Source of the DNA: an uncultured Clostridium sp.
GTDB lineage: Bacteria > Bacillota > Clostridia > Clostridiales > Clostridiaceae
Length of the DNA: 14,058 bases
Direction: 5' to 3'
Assembly: GCA_934777095.1 (NCBI GenBank)
Contig: CAKVNP010000012.1
Location: forward strand, 1-14,058
A program made the position numbers and the translations under genes. A model generated the notes under the pieces. That model ran no database searches and was not told the origin of the DNA. It saw only the letters and a program-made list of their open reading frames with translations. Positions 1 to 6,293 of this stretch are shown here, piece by piece; the stretch's first letter is position 1; every line of letters starts with the position of its first letter.

Positions 1-71
<71 letters not shown>

Positions 72-72
72 T

Positions 73-106
73 AAAAAAACCTACAAGTAAACTTGTAGGT
101 TTTTTT
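73..106 (+). terminator. Rho-independent terminator after tRNA-Cys
   Basis: The arms CCTACAAG (80-87) and CTTGTAGG (92-99) pair perfectly around the loop TAAA. An A7 run precedes and a T7 run follows, extending the stem. The A run on the other side means it could also stop minus-strand transcription coming from the CorA gene. Confidence 0.92.
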
Positions 107-161
107 ATTTTTTCTACAAAGAAATAGTGAAAAATCAGCAAGATAAAATAAAAAATAAAAG

Positions 162-235
162 TTATTAACAAAAAAATAAAATTATCCACAACAAAAATTA
201 AGATTGCTGTGAATAATTTTAAAAAATGTGAATAA
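162..235. other. Cluster of DnaA-box matches in AT-rich gap
   Basis: Three exact matches to TTWTNCACA lie within 54 bp: TTATCCACA at 182-190 on the plus strand, and TTATTCACA on the minus strand at 208-216 and 227-235. A one-mismatch copy, TTATTAACA, lies at 162-170. The surrounding DNA is very AT-rich and non-coding. The boxes are seen directly. DnaA binding, and any role in titration, transcriptional control or replication, is inference. No dnaA or dnaN gene is in the window, so this is not shown to be oriC. Confidence 0.55.
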
Positions 236-250
236 AATAATAAGTTACTT

Positions 251-290
251 GAAAAGAACTTTACTTATTTGAAAAGAACTTTATTTATTT
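251..290. repeat. 20-bp tandem repeat, two copies
   Basis: Positions 251-270 and 271-290 are adjacent copies of a 20-bp unit beginning GAAAAGAACTTTA that differ at one base. Partial matches continue on each side (TT before, GAA after). The second copy contains the stop codon and last lysine codon of the minus-strand CorA gene, so the duplication spans the gene end. Confidence 0.85.
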
Positions 291-1235
291 GAACATATCT
301 TTTTTATATAATAAAATAGCTGCACCGCCAGTTAATGCTATAGTGAAAATCATTATATTCCAAAATGCCTGTGGATTCTCACTCATACTAAATGGAAGTG
401 GAACGTTCATTCCAAAGATACCACCAATAATAGTTGAAATTGACATTAGGATAGTAACAGAAGCAAGGACTTTCATCACTATATTTAAGTTATTAGAAAT
501 TACTGAAGCAAAGAAATCCATAGTACTTGCTAATATGTTACTATATATATCAGTCATTTCAATTGCCTGTTTATTTTCTATAATTACATCTTCAAGAACA
601 TCCTGATCTTCTTCATATCTTTGCATAATATCTAATTTAAGCATCTTTTCTAAGGTAATTTCATTTGCTTTTAATGAAGTAGAAAAATAAACTAATGATT
701 TTTCTAATGAATGCAATTGAATTAATTCTCTATTTTTCATAGATTTATGAAGCCTTTTTTCAATCATTAGACTCTTTTTGTCTATTTGTCTTAAATAAAT
801 TAAGTAGTATGTAGATATTTTGTTTAAGATCTGCAGAATAAATCTAGATTTTTTAAATGTAAAGAAAGATTTTACTCTTCCATTACTAAAATCAGTTAGC
901 ACTCTGCTATTTTTTAGGCATACTGTTATAAGATATTTTTCTGAATGAATTATAGCTAGAGGATATGTATCATATGTAAGAGAATTATCTTCCATTTCTG
1001 TAAATGGTATATCCACAATTACTAATACACAATCATCTTCAATATCTATACGTGATGTTTCTTCATCATCTAAAGGAGCCTTTAAAAAACTTAAAGGAAC
1101 ATTTGTCTTTTTTGATATTAACAATAATTCTTCTTCAGAAGGAGCAACTATATTTATCCAACAACCAGGTTCAATATTATCTAAGGTTTTTAATGTTGGA
1201 TCTATATCACTGGTGCTTTTATATATTTGAATCAT
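285..1235 (-). CDS. corA: CorA-family divalent metal (Mg2+/Co2+) transporter
   Basis: Inner-membrane channel-type transporter of the CorA/MIT family, which takes up Mg2+ or related divalent ions as a homopentamer. The 316-residue protein has the family layout: a long soluble cytoplasmic N-terminal part rich in acidic and helical segments, then two C-terminal transmembrane helices. The signature GMN is at residues 275-277, at the end of the first helix, followed by a short loop (VPLPF...) and the second helix, with a basic tail (KKDMFK). I chose the ATG at 1235 because GGAGG (1241-1245) sits five bases upstream; the longer TTG start at 1247 would overlap that site. The gene is monocistronic in appearance. 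Ion specificity cannot be told from the sequence. The family call is firm; the symbol is by family. Confidence 0.9.
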   Translation of the reverse strand: MIQIYKSTSDIDPTLKTLDNIEPGCWINIVAPSEEELLLISKKTNVPLSFLKAPLDDEETSRIDIEDDCVLVIVDIPFTEMEDNSLTYDTYPLAIIHSEKYLITVCLKNSRVLTDFSNGRVKSFFTFKKSRFILQILNKISTYYLIYLRQIDKKSLMIEKRLHKSMKNRELIQLHSLEKSLVYFSTSLKANEITLEKMLKLDIMQRYEEDQDVLEDVIIENKQAIEMTDIYSNILASTMDFFASVISNNLNIVMKVLASVTILMSISTIIGGIFGMNVPLPFSMSENPQAFWNIMIFTIALTGGAAILLYKKDMFK

Positions 1236-1274
1236 AATAACCTCCAAGAAAATTTTCTACAAAGTATATGTACA

Positions 1275-1283
1275 AGTATACCA
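1275..1283 (-). promoter_or_regulatory. Probable extended -10 promoter of the CorA gene
   Basis: On the minus strand the sequence reads TGGTATACT, a TGn extended -10 (TATACT at 1275-1280), about 40 bp before the start codon. No good -35 is seen at 17 bp; that space is occupied by the terminator of the upstream peptidase gene. Confidence 0.5.
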
Positions 1284-1294
1284 TAAAAATATAT

Positions 1295-1317
1295 AAAAAA
1301 CTCCCTAGAGGGAGTTT
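1295..1317 (-). terminator. Rho-independent terminator of the M20 homologue
   Basis: The arms AAACTCCC (1298-1305) and GGGAGTTT (1310-1317) pair perfectly around a four-base loop. On the minus strand the stem runs into six T residues. It begins 12 bp after the stop codon of the gene at 1329-2489. Confidence 0.9.
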
Positions 1318-1328
1318 AAAACCTTTTA

Positions 1329-2489
1329 TTACTCTAATTCCTTAAGGAAATCCTGCTTAACTTCCTGAAGTAATTCTTCATTTGTTATTAAATCATAACC
1401 AGTATAGGCTAAAGCCAAAGCAGCTTTCATGGCCTGCTCAAACGCATAGGGAGAAATAGTTTCTTCAGCAAATGATCTTGAGCCATATCTAATAGCGTTA
1501 GAGTCAGTTACTATTGAGAAATAGGGGTGTATACAAGGAACTTTTCTGCTTACTGAACCAATACTTAAGCCTGAAGAAACATCCTTAGGTTCACCAATAT
1601 GTATCTCACCATTTTCTTTTAGATTGTGGCTAAATAGCCTGTTTAATGTCCTATTTGTAATTAGTTCTTCATTTGGAGGTTCATATAATGAAATAGTAGA
1701 TTGTACATGAATCAATTTAGATACACACTCTACGATTTCTCTAAGTTTATTTTCCGCTAGCTTGGCTAGTTCTGTTTCCTTTGCTCGTATATAAAATTTT
1801 GCTTCAGATTCTAAAGGCAATAATAGGGGAGTAAAGCCTCCTTCTGATAAAATAGAGCTTATTTCTACTTCTTTAGGAAAGCCTTTTAACATTGAATTAA
1901 GGATATTAAATGTAAGAAGAATTCCATCTAATGAGGTGTATATCCCTTTATTTAAAAAGCTTAAACCACTATTCCCATTAAATTGAACTTTTAAGGGAAT
2001 AATTGCAGCTGAAGAGCCACTTTCACAGGTAGATAAATCAGGATGGGCAGTAAGAACCACATCAATATCATCAAATACCTCTTGTTTAGTCATTACTGAT
2101 TTTGTACCGCCTAAGTATTCGCCAGGACAGCCAATTAGTATTACAGTACCAGTAATTTCACTAATTACTTCACCTAAGGATAATGCTGCTGCGATAGAAG
2201 TTGTTGTTAATAAATTATGTCCTGTAAGATGTCCTTCATTAGGAATAGCATCATATTCGCATAAAAAACATATTTTAGGATAGCCATCGCCTTTAGATGC
2301 TTTAAAGGAAGTTTCAAAATTAACATAGTTATTTTCTATTGAAAAACCATATTTAGAAAGCAGATCTGTAATCTTTTTACATGCTTTATATTCTTTATAG
2401 CTTTCTTCAGGGTTATTATATAGGTAATTATTTAAATCTTTTAAATCTTCATAACAAGTAGTTATAAAAGATTGTATTCGTTGCTTCAT
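1329..2489 (-). CDS. M20-family (M20D-like) peptidase/amidohydrolase homologue, probably inactive
   Basis: 386 residues, the usual length for M20D amidohydrolases (AbgB, aminoacylase and PM20D2 relatives), cytoplasmic, no signal peptide. Family landmarks are recognisable in order: NPEESYKEY near residue 27, CEYDAIP then GHLTGHN (86-92), CPGEYLGG (121-128), AHP (148-150), and a C-terminal GSVS (311-314) followed by VPCIHP. Active relatives usually have GHACGHN, PAEE, a GkaaH motif in the dimerisation lid, and STDmGnvS. Here the ligand Cys is Thr89, the second Glu is Tyr125, the lid His appears to be Leu176, and the Asp before GnvS is Ser309. The fold call is firm, but hydrolysis is doubtful. 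Start: ATG at 2489 with GGAGGG (2497-2502) seven bases upstream; the GTG at 2504 overlaps that site. A terminator follows directly. Substrate unknown. Confidence 0.8.
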   Translation of the reverse strand: MKQRIQSFITTCYEDLKDLNNYLYNNPEESYKEYKACKKITDLLSKYGFSIENNYVNFETSFKASKGDGYPKICFLCEYDAIPNEGHLTGHNLLTTTSIAAALSLGEVISEITGTVILIGCPGEYLGGTKSVMTKQEVFDDIDVVLTAHPDLSTCESGSSAAIIPLKVQFNGNSGLSFLNKGIYTSLDGILLTFNILNSMLKGFPKEVEISSILSEGGFTPLLLPLESEAKFYIRAKETELAKLAENKLREIVECVSKLIHVQSTISLYEPPNEELITNRTLNRLFSHNLKENGEIHIGEPKDVSSGLSIGSVSRKVPCIHPYFSIVTDSNAIRYGSRSFAEETISPYAFEQAMKAALALAYTGYDLITNEELLQEVKQDFLKELE

Positions 2490-2620
2490 ATTTTTACCCT
2501 CCACTGTAATTAATACTATTATTTTTCCTTAATACGTTTAAAATATTTATTATTTGAATCCAGGATGAATATTTATTTGATAATTTGTCCACAATTTCTA
2601 ATATGAAAGGGATGAAGGGT

Positions 2621-2827
2621 ATGAATATAAAAAATAAAAATATAATAACAAATGAGCAGAAGCAATGCTCAATATGTAATAGTGTAGGTATTTCTGGCGG
2701 TATAACAATACTAAATAATTATATCTGTGGGGAATGTCTTCAAAAGATTACTGAGGCTGATGTAAATGACAGCAGCTATTATAAATTAAAGGATAAGATT
2801 AAATCTATAATTATGAAAAACTTATAG
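2621..2827 (+). CDS. gin: Anti-sigma factor Gin (CsfB), inhibitor of sigma-G
   Basis: A 68-residue protein with two zinc-knuckle pairs, Cys16-x2-Cys19 and Cys36-x2-Cys39, spaced as in Gin/CsfB, followed by a charged helical tail. In Bacillus, CsfB made in the forespore binds sigma-G (and sigma-E in the mother cell) to prevent premature activity, so this marks an endospore former. The position just upstream of a nucleotide kinase, darA, holB and ricT is the conserved Firmicutes location. Start: ATG at 2621, with AAAGGG (2606-2611) nine bases upstream; ATGs at 2603 and 2612 and a TTG at 2585 lack a well-placed site. I could not find a convincing sigma-F promoter upstream. No terminator follows, so transcription may continue into the next gene. 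Confidence 0.85.
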   Translation: MNIKNKNIITNEQKQCSICNSVGISGGITILNNYICGECLQKITEADVNDSSYYKLKDKIKSIIMKNL

Positions 2828-3016
2828 CCTATAAGATAGTGTGAAAAAGTTAATACTATACAACATAATACATTTATAGTAAGATTAATATAGCTCATAT
2901 GTTCAAATACATTAAGAAATCTGTACTTAATGATAGGTTAAAGAACTGATATGAGTTATTTTTTCGTAAAAAAGATAGTTAGCGGAAACTATATAAATGC
3001 TATATTGGAGGAACAG

Positions 3017-3610
3017 ATGAGTAAGATATTTTGTTTAATGGGTAAAAGCAGCTCAGGTAAAGATACAATATTTAAAGAGTTATGTGAAAATAAAGCACTA
3101 AATTTAAAACCCATTATTTCTTATACTACAAGACCAAAACGAACTAATGAAACCAACGGAGTAGAGTATAATTTTATTACTGAGCAGCAGCTTCATGAAT
3201 TTCAGGATGAAGACAAAGTAATTGAAGTAAGAAGATACGATACTGTACATGGCCCATGGTATTATGGAACTATAGATGATGGTCAAATTGAAATAGATAG
3301 TAATAATAGATACATAGTAATAGTTACATTAGAAGCATATCAAAGTTATAAGAAGTATTTCGGTGAAGAGTATATCTATCCTTTATATATAGATTTAGAT
3401 GATGGAATAAGATTAGAAAGAGCATTAGCACGAGAAAGAAATCAAAGCAGACCTAATTATGATGAGTTATGTAGAAGATTTCTAGCAGATAGCAAGGATT
3501 TTAGCCAAGAAAAACTTAATGAATGTGGAATTACTTCCTCATATATAAATAGTAATTTAAATGAATGTATTAAGCAGATTATTGGAGATATAGATAAGGC
3601 AGCAGTATAA
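3017..3610 (+). CDS. Guanylate kinase-like nucleotide kinase
   Basis: A 197-residue protein of the guanylate kinase fold, about normal family length. A P-loop occurs at residues 9-16 (GKSSSGKD; the usual final Ser/Thr is Asp, followed by Thr17). The GMP-binding segment SYTTRPKR...NGVEYNF (35-53) carries the conserved TTR and the Glu/Tyr residues, and a lid region rich in Arg lies at 132-146. The likely reaction is ATP + GMP to ADP + GDP in the cytoplasm, though this form may be a paralogue of the housekeeping gmk. Start: ATG at 3017 with GGAGG (3007-3011) five bases upstream; an ATG at 2951 in frame lacks a site. It occupies the place that tmk (thymidylate kinase) has in Bacillus. The stop codon lies inside the terminator loop. 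Confidence 0.82.
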   Translation: MSKIFCLMGKSSSGKDTIFKELCENKALNLKPIISYTTRPKRTNETNGVEYNFITEQQLHEFQDEDKVIEVRRYDTVHGPWYYGTIDDGQIEIDSNNRYIVIVTLEAYQSYKKYFGEEYIYPLYIDLDDGIRLERALARERNQSRPNYDELCRRFLADSKDFSQEKLNECGITSSYINSNLNECIKQIIGDIDKAAV

Positions 3611-3627
3611 TAAGTGCTGCCTTTTTT
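3596..3627 (+). terminator. Rho-independent terminator overlapping the kinase stop codon
   Basis: The arms GGCAGCA (3598-3604) and TGCTGCC (3615-3621), extended by AA/TT, enclose a ten-base loop that contains the TAA stop (3608-3610). Six T residues follow. The last coding codons form the 5' arm, so a terminating ribosome could affect folding. Confidence 0.92.
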
Positions 3628-3786
3628 ATTTTGCACAAAAATGTATAAAAAAATAGAATATAGTTATAATTATAAATTATAGAAATAAAATTATACTGAG
3701 AACTAAAGAAATATTTAATATATATTAAGATAAGAAATATTGTGATAAAATAGAGAAAAGGAAATAATGGTGGAGGTATGAGAATT

Positions 3787-4116
3787 ATGAAATTAGTATT
3801 AGCAATAGTACAAGATGAGGATTCAGAAGATTTAATAGAAGAATTAAATGATGCAGGATATAGAGTAACAAAATTAGCTACAACAGGAGGATTTTTAAAA
3901 TCAGGAAATACCACATTAATGATAGGTGTTGATGAAGATAAGGTAAAAAACGTTGTGGCTGTAATTGAAGATGTCTGCAAAAGAAGAAAACAAGTCATCT
4001 CAACTCAAAGTGGTATAGGAAGCGAAACAGGAATATATATGCCATATCCAATGGAAGTTGAAGTTGGCGGTGCTACAGTATTTGTAATTGATGTAGATCA
4101 ATTTATCAAGATATAA
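3787..4116 (+). CDS. darA: PII-like cyclic-di-AMP receptor DarA (PstA/YaaQ)
   Basis: A 109-residue PII-like signal protein, exactly the size of Bacillus DarA. Members form trimers that bind c-di-AMP at subunit interfaces; the downstream target is not settled. Conserved ligand-site features are visible: Asn21-x-x-Gly24 with Thr28, the TTGGFL segment (32-37), and GNTT (40-43). I place the start at the ATG at 3787 (MKLVLAIVQ), the family N-terminus, ten bases after GGAGG (3772-3776); the ATG at 3778 leaves only one base and is unlikely. A weak TAAAAT box at 3746-3751 may serve as -10. It is followed 18 bp later by holB, with no terminator between. The c-di-AMP synthase DisA is encoded later in the same window. 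Confidence 0.93.
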   Translation: MKLVLAIVQDEDSEDLIEELNDAGYRVTKLATTGGFLKSGNTTLMIGVDEDKVKNVVAVIEDVCKRRKQVISTQSGIGSETGIYMPYPMEVEVGGATVFVIDVDQFIKI

Positions 4117-4134
4117 ATTAAGTGAGGTGTTGTA

Positions 4135-5067
4135 ATGAGAAATTTTGTAGGGTATGAAGTGCTGATAAATAATTTTAAGCAGAGATGTAAAAAAGGAAAT
4201 CTTTCTCATGCACAACTTATTTCAGGTGAAGATGGTATAGGAAAAAGCATCTTAGCAGAAATTTTAGCTAAATTAATTTTAAATGGAGATTTAGATAGGG
4301 AATATGTAGATATAATACATTATAAACCTAGTAAAGCTTCATTTGGTGTTGATGATGTAAGAAATATCATAGATGAAGTAAATAAAAAGCCCTTTGAGGG
4401 CGATAATAAGGTAATTATCATTCATGAGGGAAATAAACTAACTATTCAGGCACAAAATGCATTGTTAAAGACTATTGAGGAACCTCCAAAGGGAGTATAC
4501 ATAATTATATTATGTGAAAATTTAGAGCTGATTCTAGATACAATAAAATCTAGATGTGAAATATATAAATTAACACCATTAAGCAAAGAAGAACTAAATA
4601 AATATATTCAGATCAAAGAATATGAGTATTCCAATGAACAAATCATGTCAGCTATTGCTTTTAGTGAAGGTGTGCCAGGTAGGATAGATAGGTATTTTAA
4701 TGATGAGAAGCTAAAAGAAGTAAGGGATAAAATTGTGGACTTGCTTTTTTCTATTATAAATAATGATGTAGAAGCTGTCTTAGATAAAGAAAGTGTATTA
4801 CTTGATTATAAGGATAATAAAGAAGAAGCACTTAATCTAATCTCATCAATAGTAAGAGATGTATTGATAAATAAAGAAGTTTATAATGATGAATTGATAA
4901 TTAACGGAGATAAGATAGAAGATATTAAAAAATTAACTAACGAAATGTCCTTTAAAAAGATTAATAATTTTTTAGTAAAAATAGAAGAAGCGAGAAGAAA
5001 TATTAAAAGCAACGTTAGCTGGGCTATGAATGTAAGAGTAATGCTAATGGGCTTTATGGAGGGTTAG
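4135..5067 (+). CDS. holB: DNA polymerase III delta prime subunit (clamp loader)
   Basis: A 310-residue AAA+ clamp-loader subunit that, with DnaX and delta, opens and loads the beta sliding clamp during replication. Features: SHAQLISGEDGIGKS with a complete-looking Walker A (31-38), an Ala-Gln-Asn-Ala-Leu-Leu-Lys-Thr-Ile-Glu-Glu-Pro-Pro stretch (106-118), and the SRC motif (139-141) that contacts neighbouring subunits. The four-Cys zinc module usually found after the Walker A region is missing: no Cys lies between residues 19 and 126. The C-terminal collar domain is short and helical. Start: ATG at 4135 with GAGGTG (4124-4129) five bases upstream. It lies between darA and ricT, two bases from the latter, so is almost certainly co-transcribed. 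Confidence 0.93.
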   Translation: MRNFVGYEVLINNFKQRCKKGNLSHAQLISGEDGIGKSILAEILAKLILNGDLDREYVDIIHYKPSKASFGVDDVRNIIDEVNKKPFEGDNKVIIIHEGNKLTIQAQNALLKTIEEPPKGVYIIILCENLELILDTIKSRCEIYKLTPLSKEELNKYIQIKEYEYSNEQIMSAIAFSEGVPGRIDRYFNDEKLKEVRDKIVDLLFSIINNDVEAVLDKESVLLDYKDNKEEALNLISSIVRDVLINKEVYNDELIINGDKIEDIKKLTNEMSFKKINNFLVKIEEARRNIKSNVSWAMNVRVMLMGFMEG

Positions 5068-5069
5068 TA

Positions 5070-5975
5070 ATGATAAAAGTAATAGGAGTACGTTTTAAAA
5101 AAGCTGGTAAAATATATTACTTTGATCCTTTAGATTTAGTAATAAATAAAGGTAATTATGTAGTAGTAGAAACAGCTAGAGGAATAGAGTTTGGGGAATG
5201 TGTAATTGGAATAAAGGAAATCAGTGAAAATGATATAATTGCACCTTTAAAGAGTGTACTAAGAGTGGCAACTGATGAAGATGTTGAGAAGCATTTCCAA
5301 AATAAAGAGAAAGAAAAGCAAGCATTTGATATATGCTTAAAAAAGATAGCTGAACATAAGCTAGTAATGAAGCTTATTGACGTAGAGTATACTTTCGATA
5401 ATAATAAAGTAATATTCTATTTCACTGCCGACGGAAGAGTTGATTTTAGAGAGTTAGTAAAAGATTTAGCAACAATATTTAAGACACGTATTGAATTAAG
5501 ACAGATTGGTGTAAGAGATGAAGCTAAGATGCTTGGCGGGTTAGGACCATGTGGGAGACCTATGTGCTGTTCAACATTTTTAGGTGATTTTGCATCTGTT
5601 TCAATTAAAATGGCTAAAGAACAGAATCTTTCTTTAAATCCAACTAAAATATCAGGAATATGCGGCAGACTTATGTGCTGCTTAAACTATGAGCAAAGCA
5701 CATATGAAGATATTAGAAAGAGACTTCCAAAGGTAGGTTCTTTAGTAAAAACTGAATATGGTAAAGGCTATGTTGTAGATAACAACATTGTTAAAGAAAG
5801 CGTAAAGGTAAGAATCAAAAAAGGTGAAGATGAAGTAATAGAAGATATTAAAATAGATAAAATAGAAATGATTAAGGGAAGTTATGAAGATTCAATAGAT
5901 GATTCAGATATTGGTTTAGAAATAAATAGTGAAGAAGATAGAAAACTAATGAAAGACTTAATAAAAGATAATTAA
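5070..5975 (+). CDS. ricT: PSP1-domain protein RicT (YaaT), RNase Y-associated
   Basis: A 301-residue PSP1-domain protein. In Bacillus, RicT with RicA (YmcA) and RicF (YlbF) forms a complex carrying Fe-S clusters that works with RNase Y in mRNA maturation and is required for sporulation, competence and biofilm formation. The six cysteines expected for the family are present as two C-x4-CC groups: Cys161, 166, 167 (GPCGRPMCC) and Cys198, 203, 204 (GICGRLMCC). The PSP1 domain spans roughly residues 60-147, and an acidic, Lys-rich tail follows. Start: ATG at 5070 with GGAGGG (5058-5063) six bases upstream, inside the end of holB; only two bases separate the genes. No clear terminator follows. 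Confidence 0.93.
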   Translation: MIKVIGVRFKKAGKIYYFDPLDLVINKGNYVVVETARGIEFGECVIGIKEISENDIIAPLKSVLRVATDEDVEKHFQNKEKEKQAFDICLKKIAEHKLVMKLIDVEYTFDNNKVIFYFTADGRVDFRELVKDLATIFKTRIELRQIGVRDEAKMLGGLGPCGRPMCCSTFLGDFASVSIKMAKEQNLSLNPTKISGICGRLMCCLNYEQSTYEDIRKRLPKVGSLVKTEYGKGYVVDNNIVKESVKVRIKKGEDEVIEDIKIDKIEMIKGSYEDSIDDSDIGLEINSEEDRKLMKDLIKDN

Positions 5976-6016
5976 TAATTGTAAATATCAACTAATTCCT
6001 TATGTGCCTAAAGCAC

Positions 6017-6049
6017 TTGCAATGATAAATGGGTATGTTACAATATAAT
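6017..6049 (+). promoter_or_regulatory. Ferredoxin promoter
   Basis: TTGCAA (6017-6022) is followed after 16 bp by TACAAT (6039-6044), with a perfect TATAAT overlapping at 6044-6049. The start codon is 35-40 bp downstream. Either hexamer could be the -10; the first has the better spacing. Confidence 0.65.
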
Positions 6050-6056
6050 AGTAACA
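6036..6056. promoter_or_regulatory. Inverted repeat over the ferredoxin -10 region
   Basis: TGTTAC (6036-6041) and GTAACA (6051-6056) form perfect 6-bp arms around a 9-bp AT spacer that contains the -10 hexamer. The position is that of a repressor operator. The 21-bp span differs from the common 18-bp Rex site, so the regulator is unknown. Confidence 0.4.
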
Positions 6057-6083
6057 ATATTTATTTGATGGGGGGTGCTTTTG

Positions 6084-6254
6084 ATGGCATTTATGATTCA
6101 AGATTCTTGCATTAGCTGTGGAGCTTGTGCAGCTGAATGTCCAGTTGACGCTATTTCTCAAGGAGATACTCAATTCGAAATAAACTCAGACGTTTGTATC
6201 GATTGTGGTAACTGCGCTAACGTTTGTCCAGTTGGAGCTCCAGTTCAAGAATAA
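6084..6254 (+). CDS. 2[4Fe-4S] clostridial-type ferredoxin
   Basis: A 56-residue soluble electron carrier, nearly the textbook clostridial ferredoxin. It transfers low-potential electrons among pyruvate:ferredoxin oxidoreductase, hydrogenase and other anaerobic redox enzymes. Two cluster motifs are complete: Cys9-x2-Cys12-x2-Cys15-x3-Cys19-Pro and Cys38-x2-Cys41-x2-Cys44-x3-Cys48-Pro. The protein ends in the familiar GAPVQE. Start: ATG at 6084 with GGGGGGTG (6070-6077) six bases upstream; a later ATG (codon 4) has a worse position. Codon use (GAC, TTC, AAC, GTT, CCA) differs from the AT-rich neighbours and suits high expression. The gene is monocistronic, with its own promoter and a strong terminator. 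Confidence 0.97.
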   Translation: MAFMIQDSCISCGACAAECPVDAISQGDTQFEINSDVCIDCGNCANVCPVGAPVQE

Positions 6255-6261
6255 TTTGGGG

Positions 6262-6293
6262 GAGAGTCGTAGAAACGACTCTCTTATTTTTTT
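6262..6293 (+). terminator. Rho-independent terminator of ferredoxin
   Basis: GAGAGTCGT (6262-6270) and ACGACTCTC (6275-6283) pair perfectly around AGAA, followed by TTA and seven T residues. The T tract overlaps the stop codon of the convergent minus-strand gene; on that strand no T run follows the hairpin. Confidence 0.95.

Noticed and set aside
72-284. Replication origin proper
   Set aside because: Despite DnaA boxes, there is no dnaA, dnaN, rpmH or gidA nearby and no visible long array, so I report only a box cluster.
2530-2575. Possible sigma-F or sigma-G promoter of gin
   Set aside because: GTTTA at 2536 looks like a -35, but no -10 motif occurs at the right distance; I would need a mapped 5' end.
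2584-2593. Additional DnaA-like box TTTGTCCACA before gin
   Set aside because: It has a mismatch to the consensus, stands alone, and is expected by chance in this composition.
3579-3998. 139-codon minus-strand frame over the kinase end and darA
   Set aside because: It is antisense to two confident genes and crosses a terminator; the translation is low-complexity and hydrophobic, as expected from AT-rich antisense DNA.
6004-6016. Small hairpin GTGC-CTAAA-GCAC after ricT
   Set aside because: The stem is only four base pairs and has no T run, so I did not call it a terminator.
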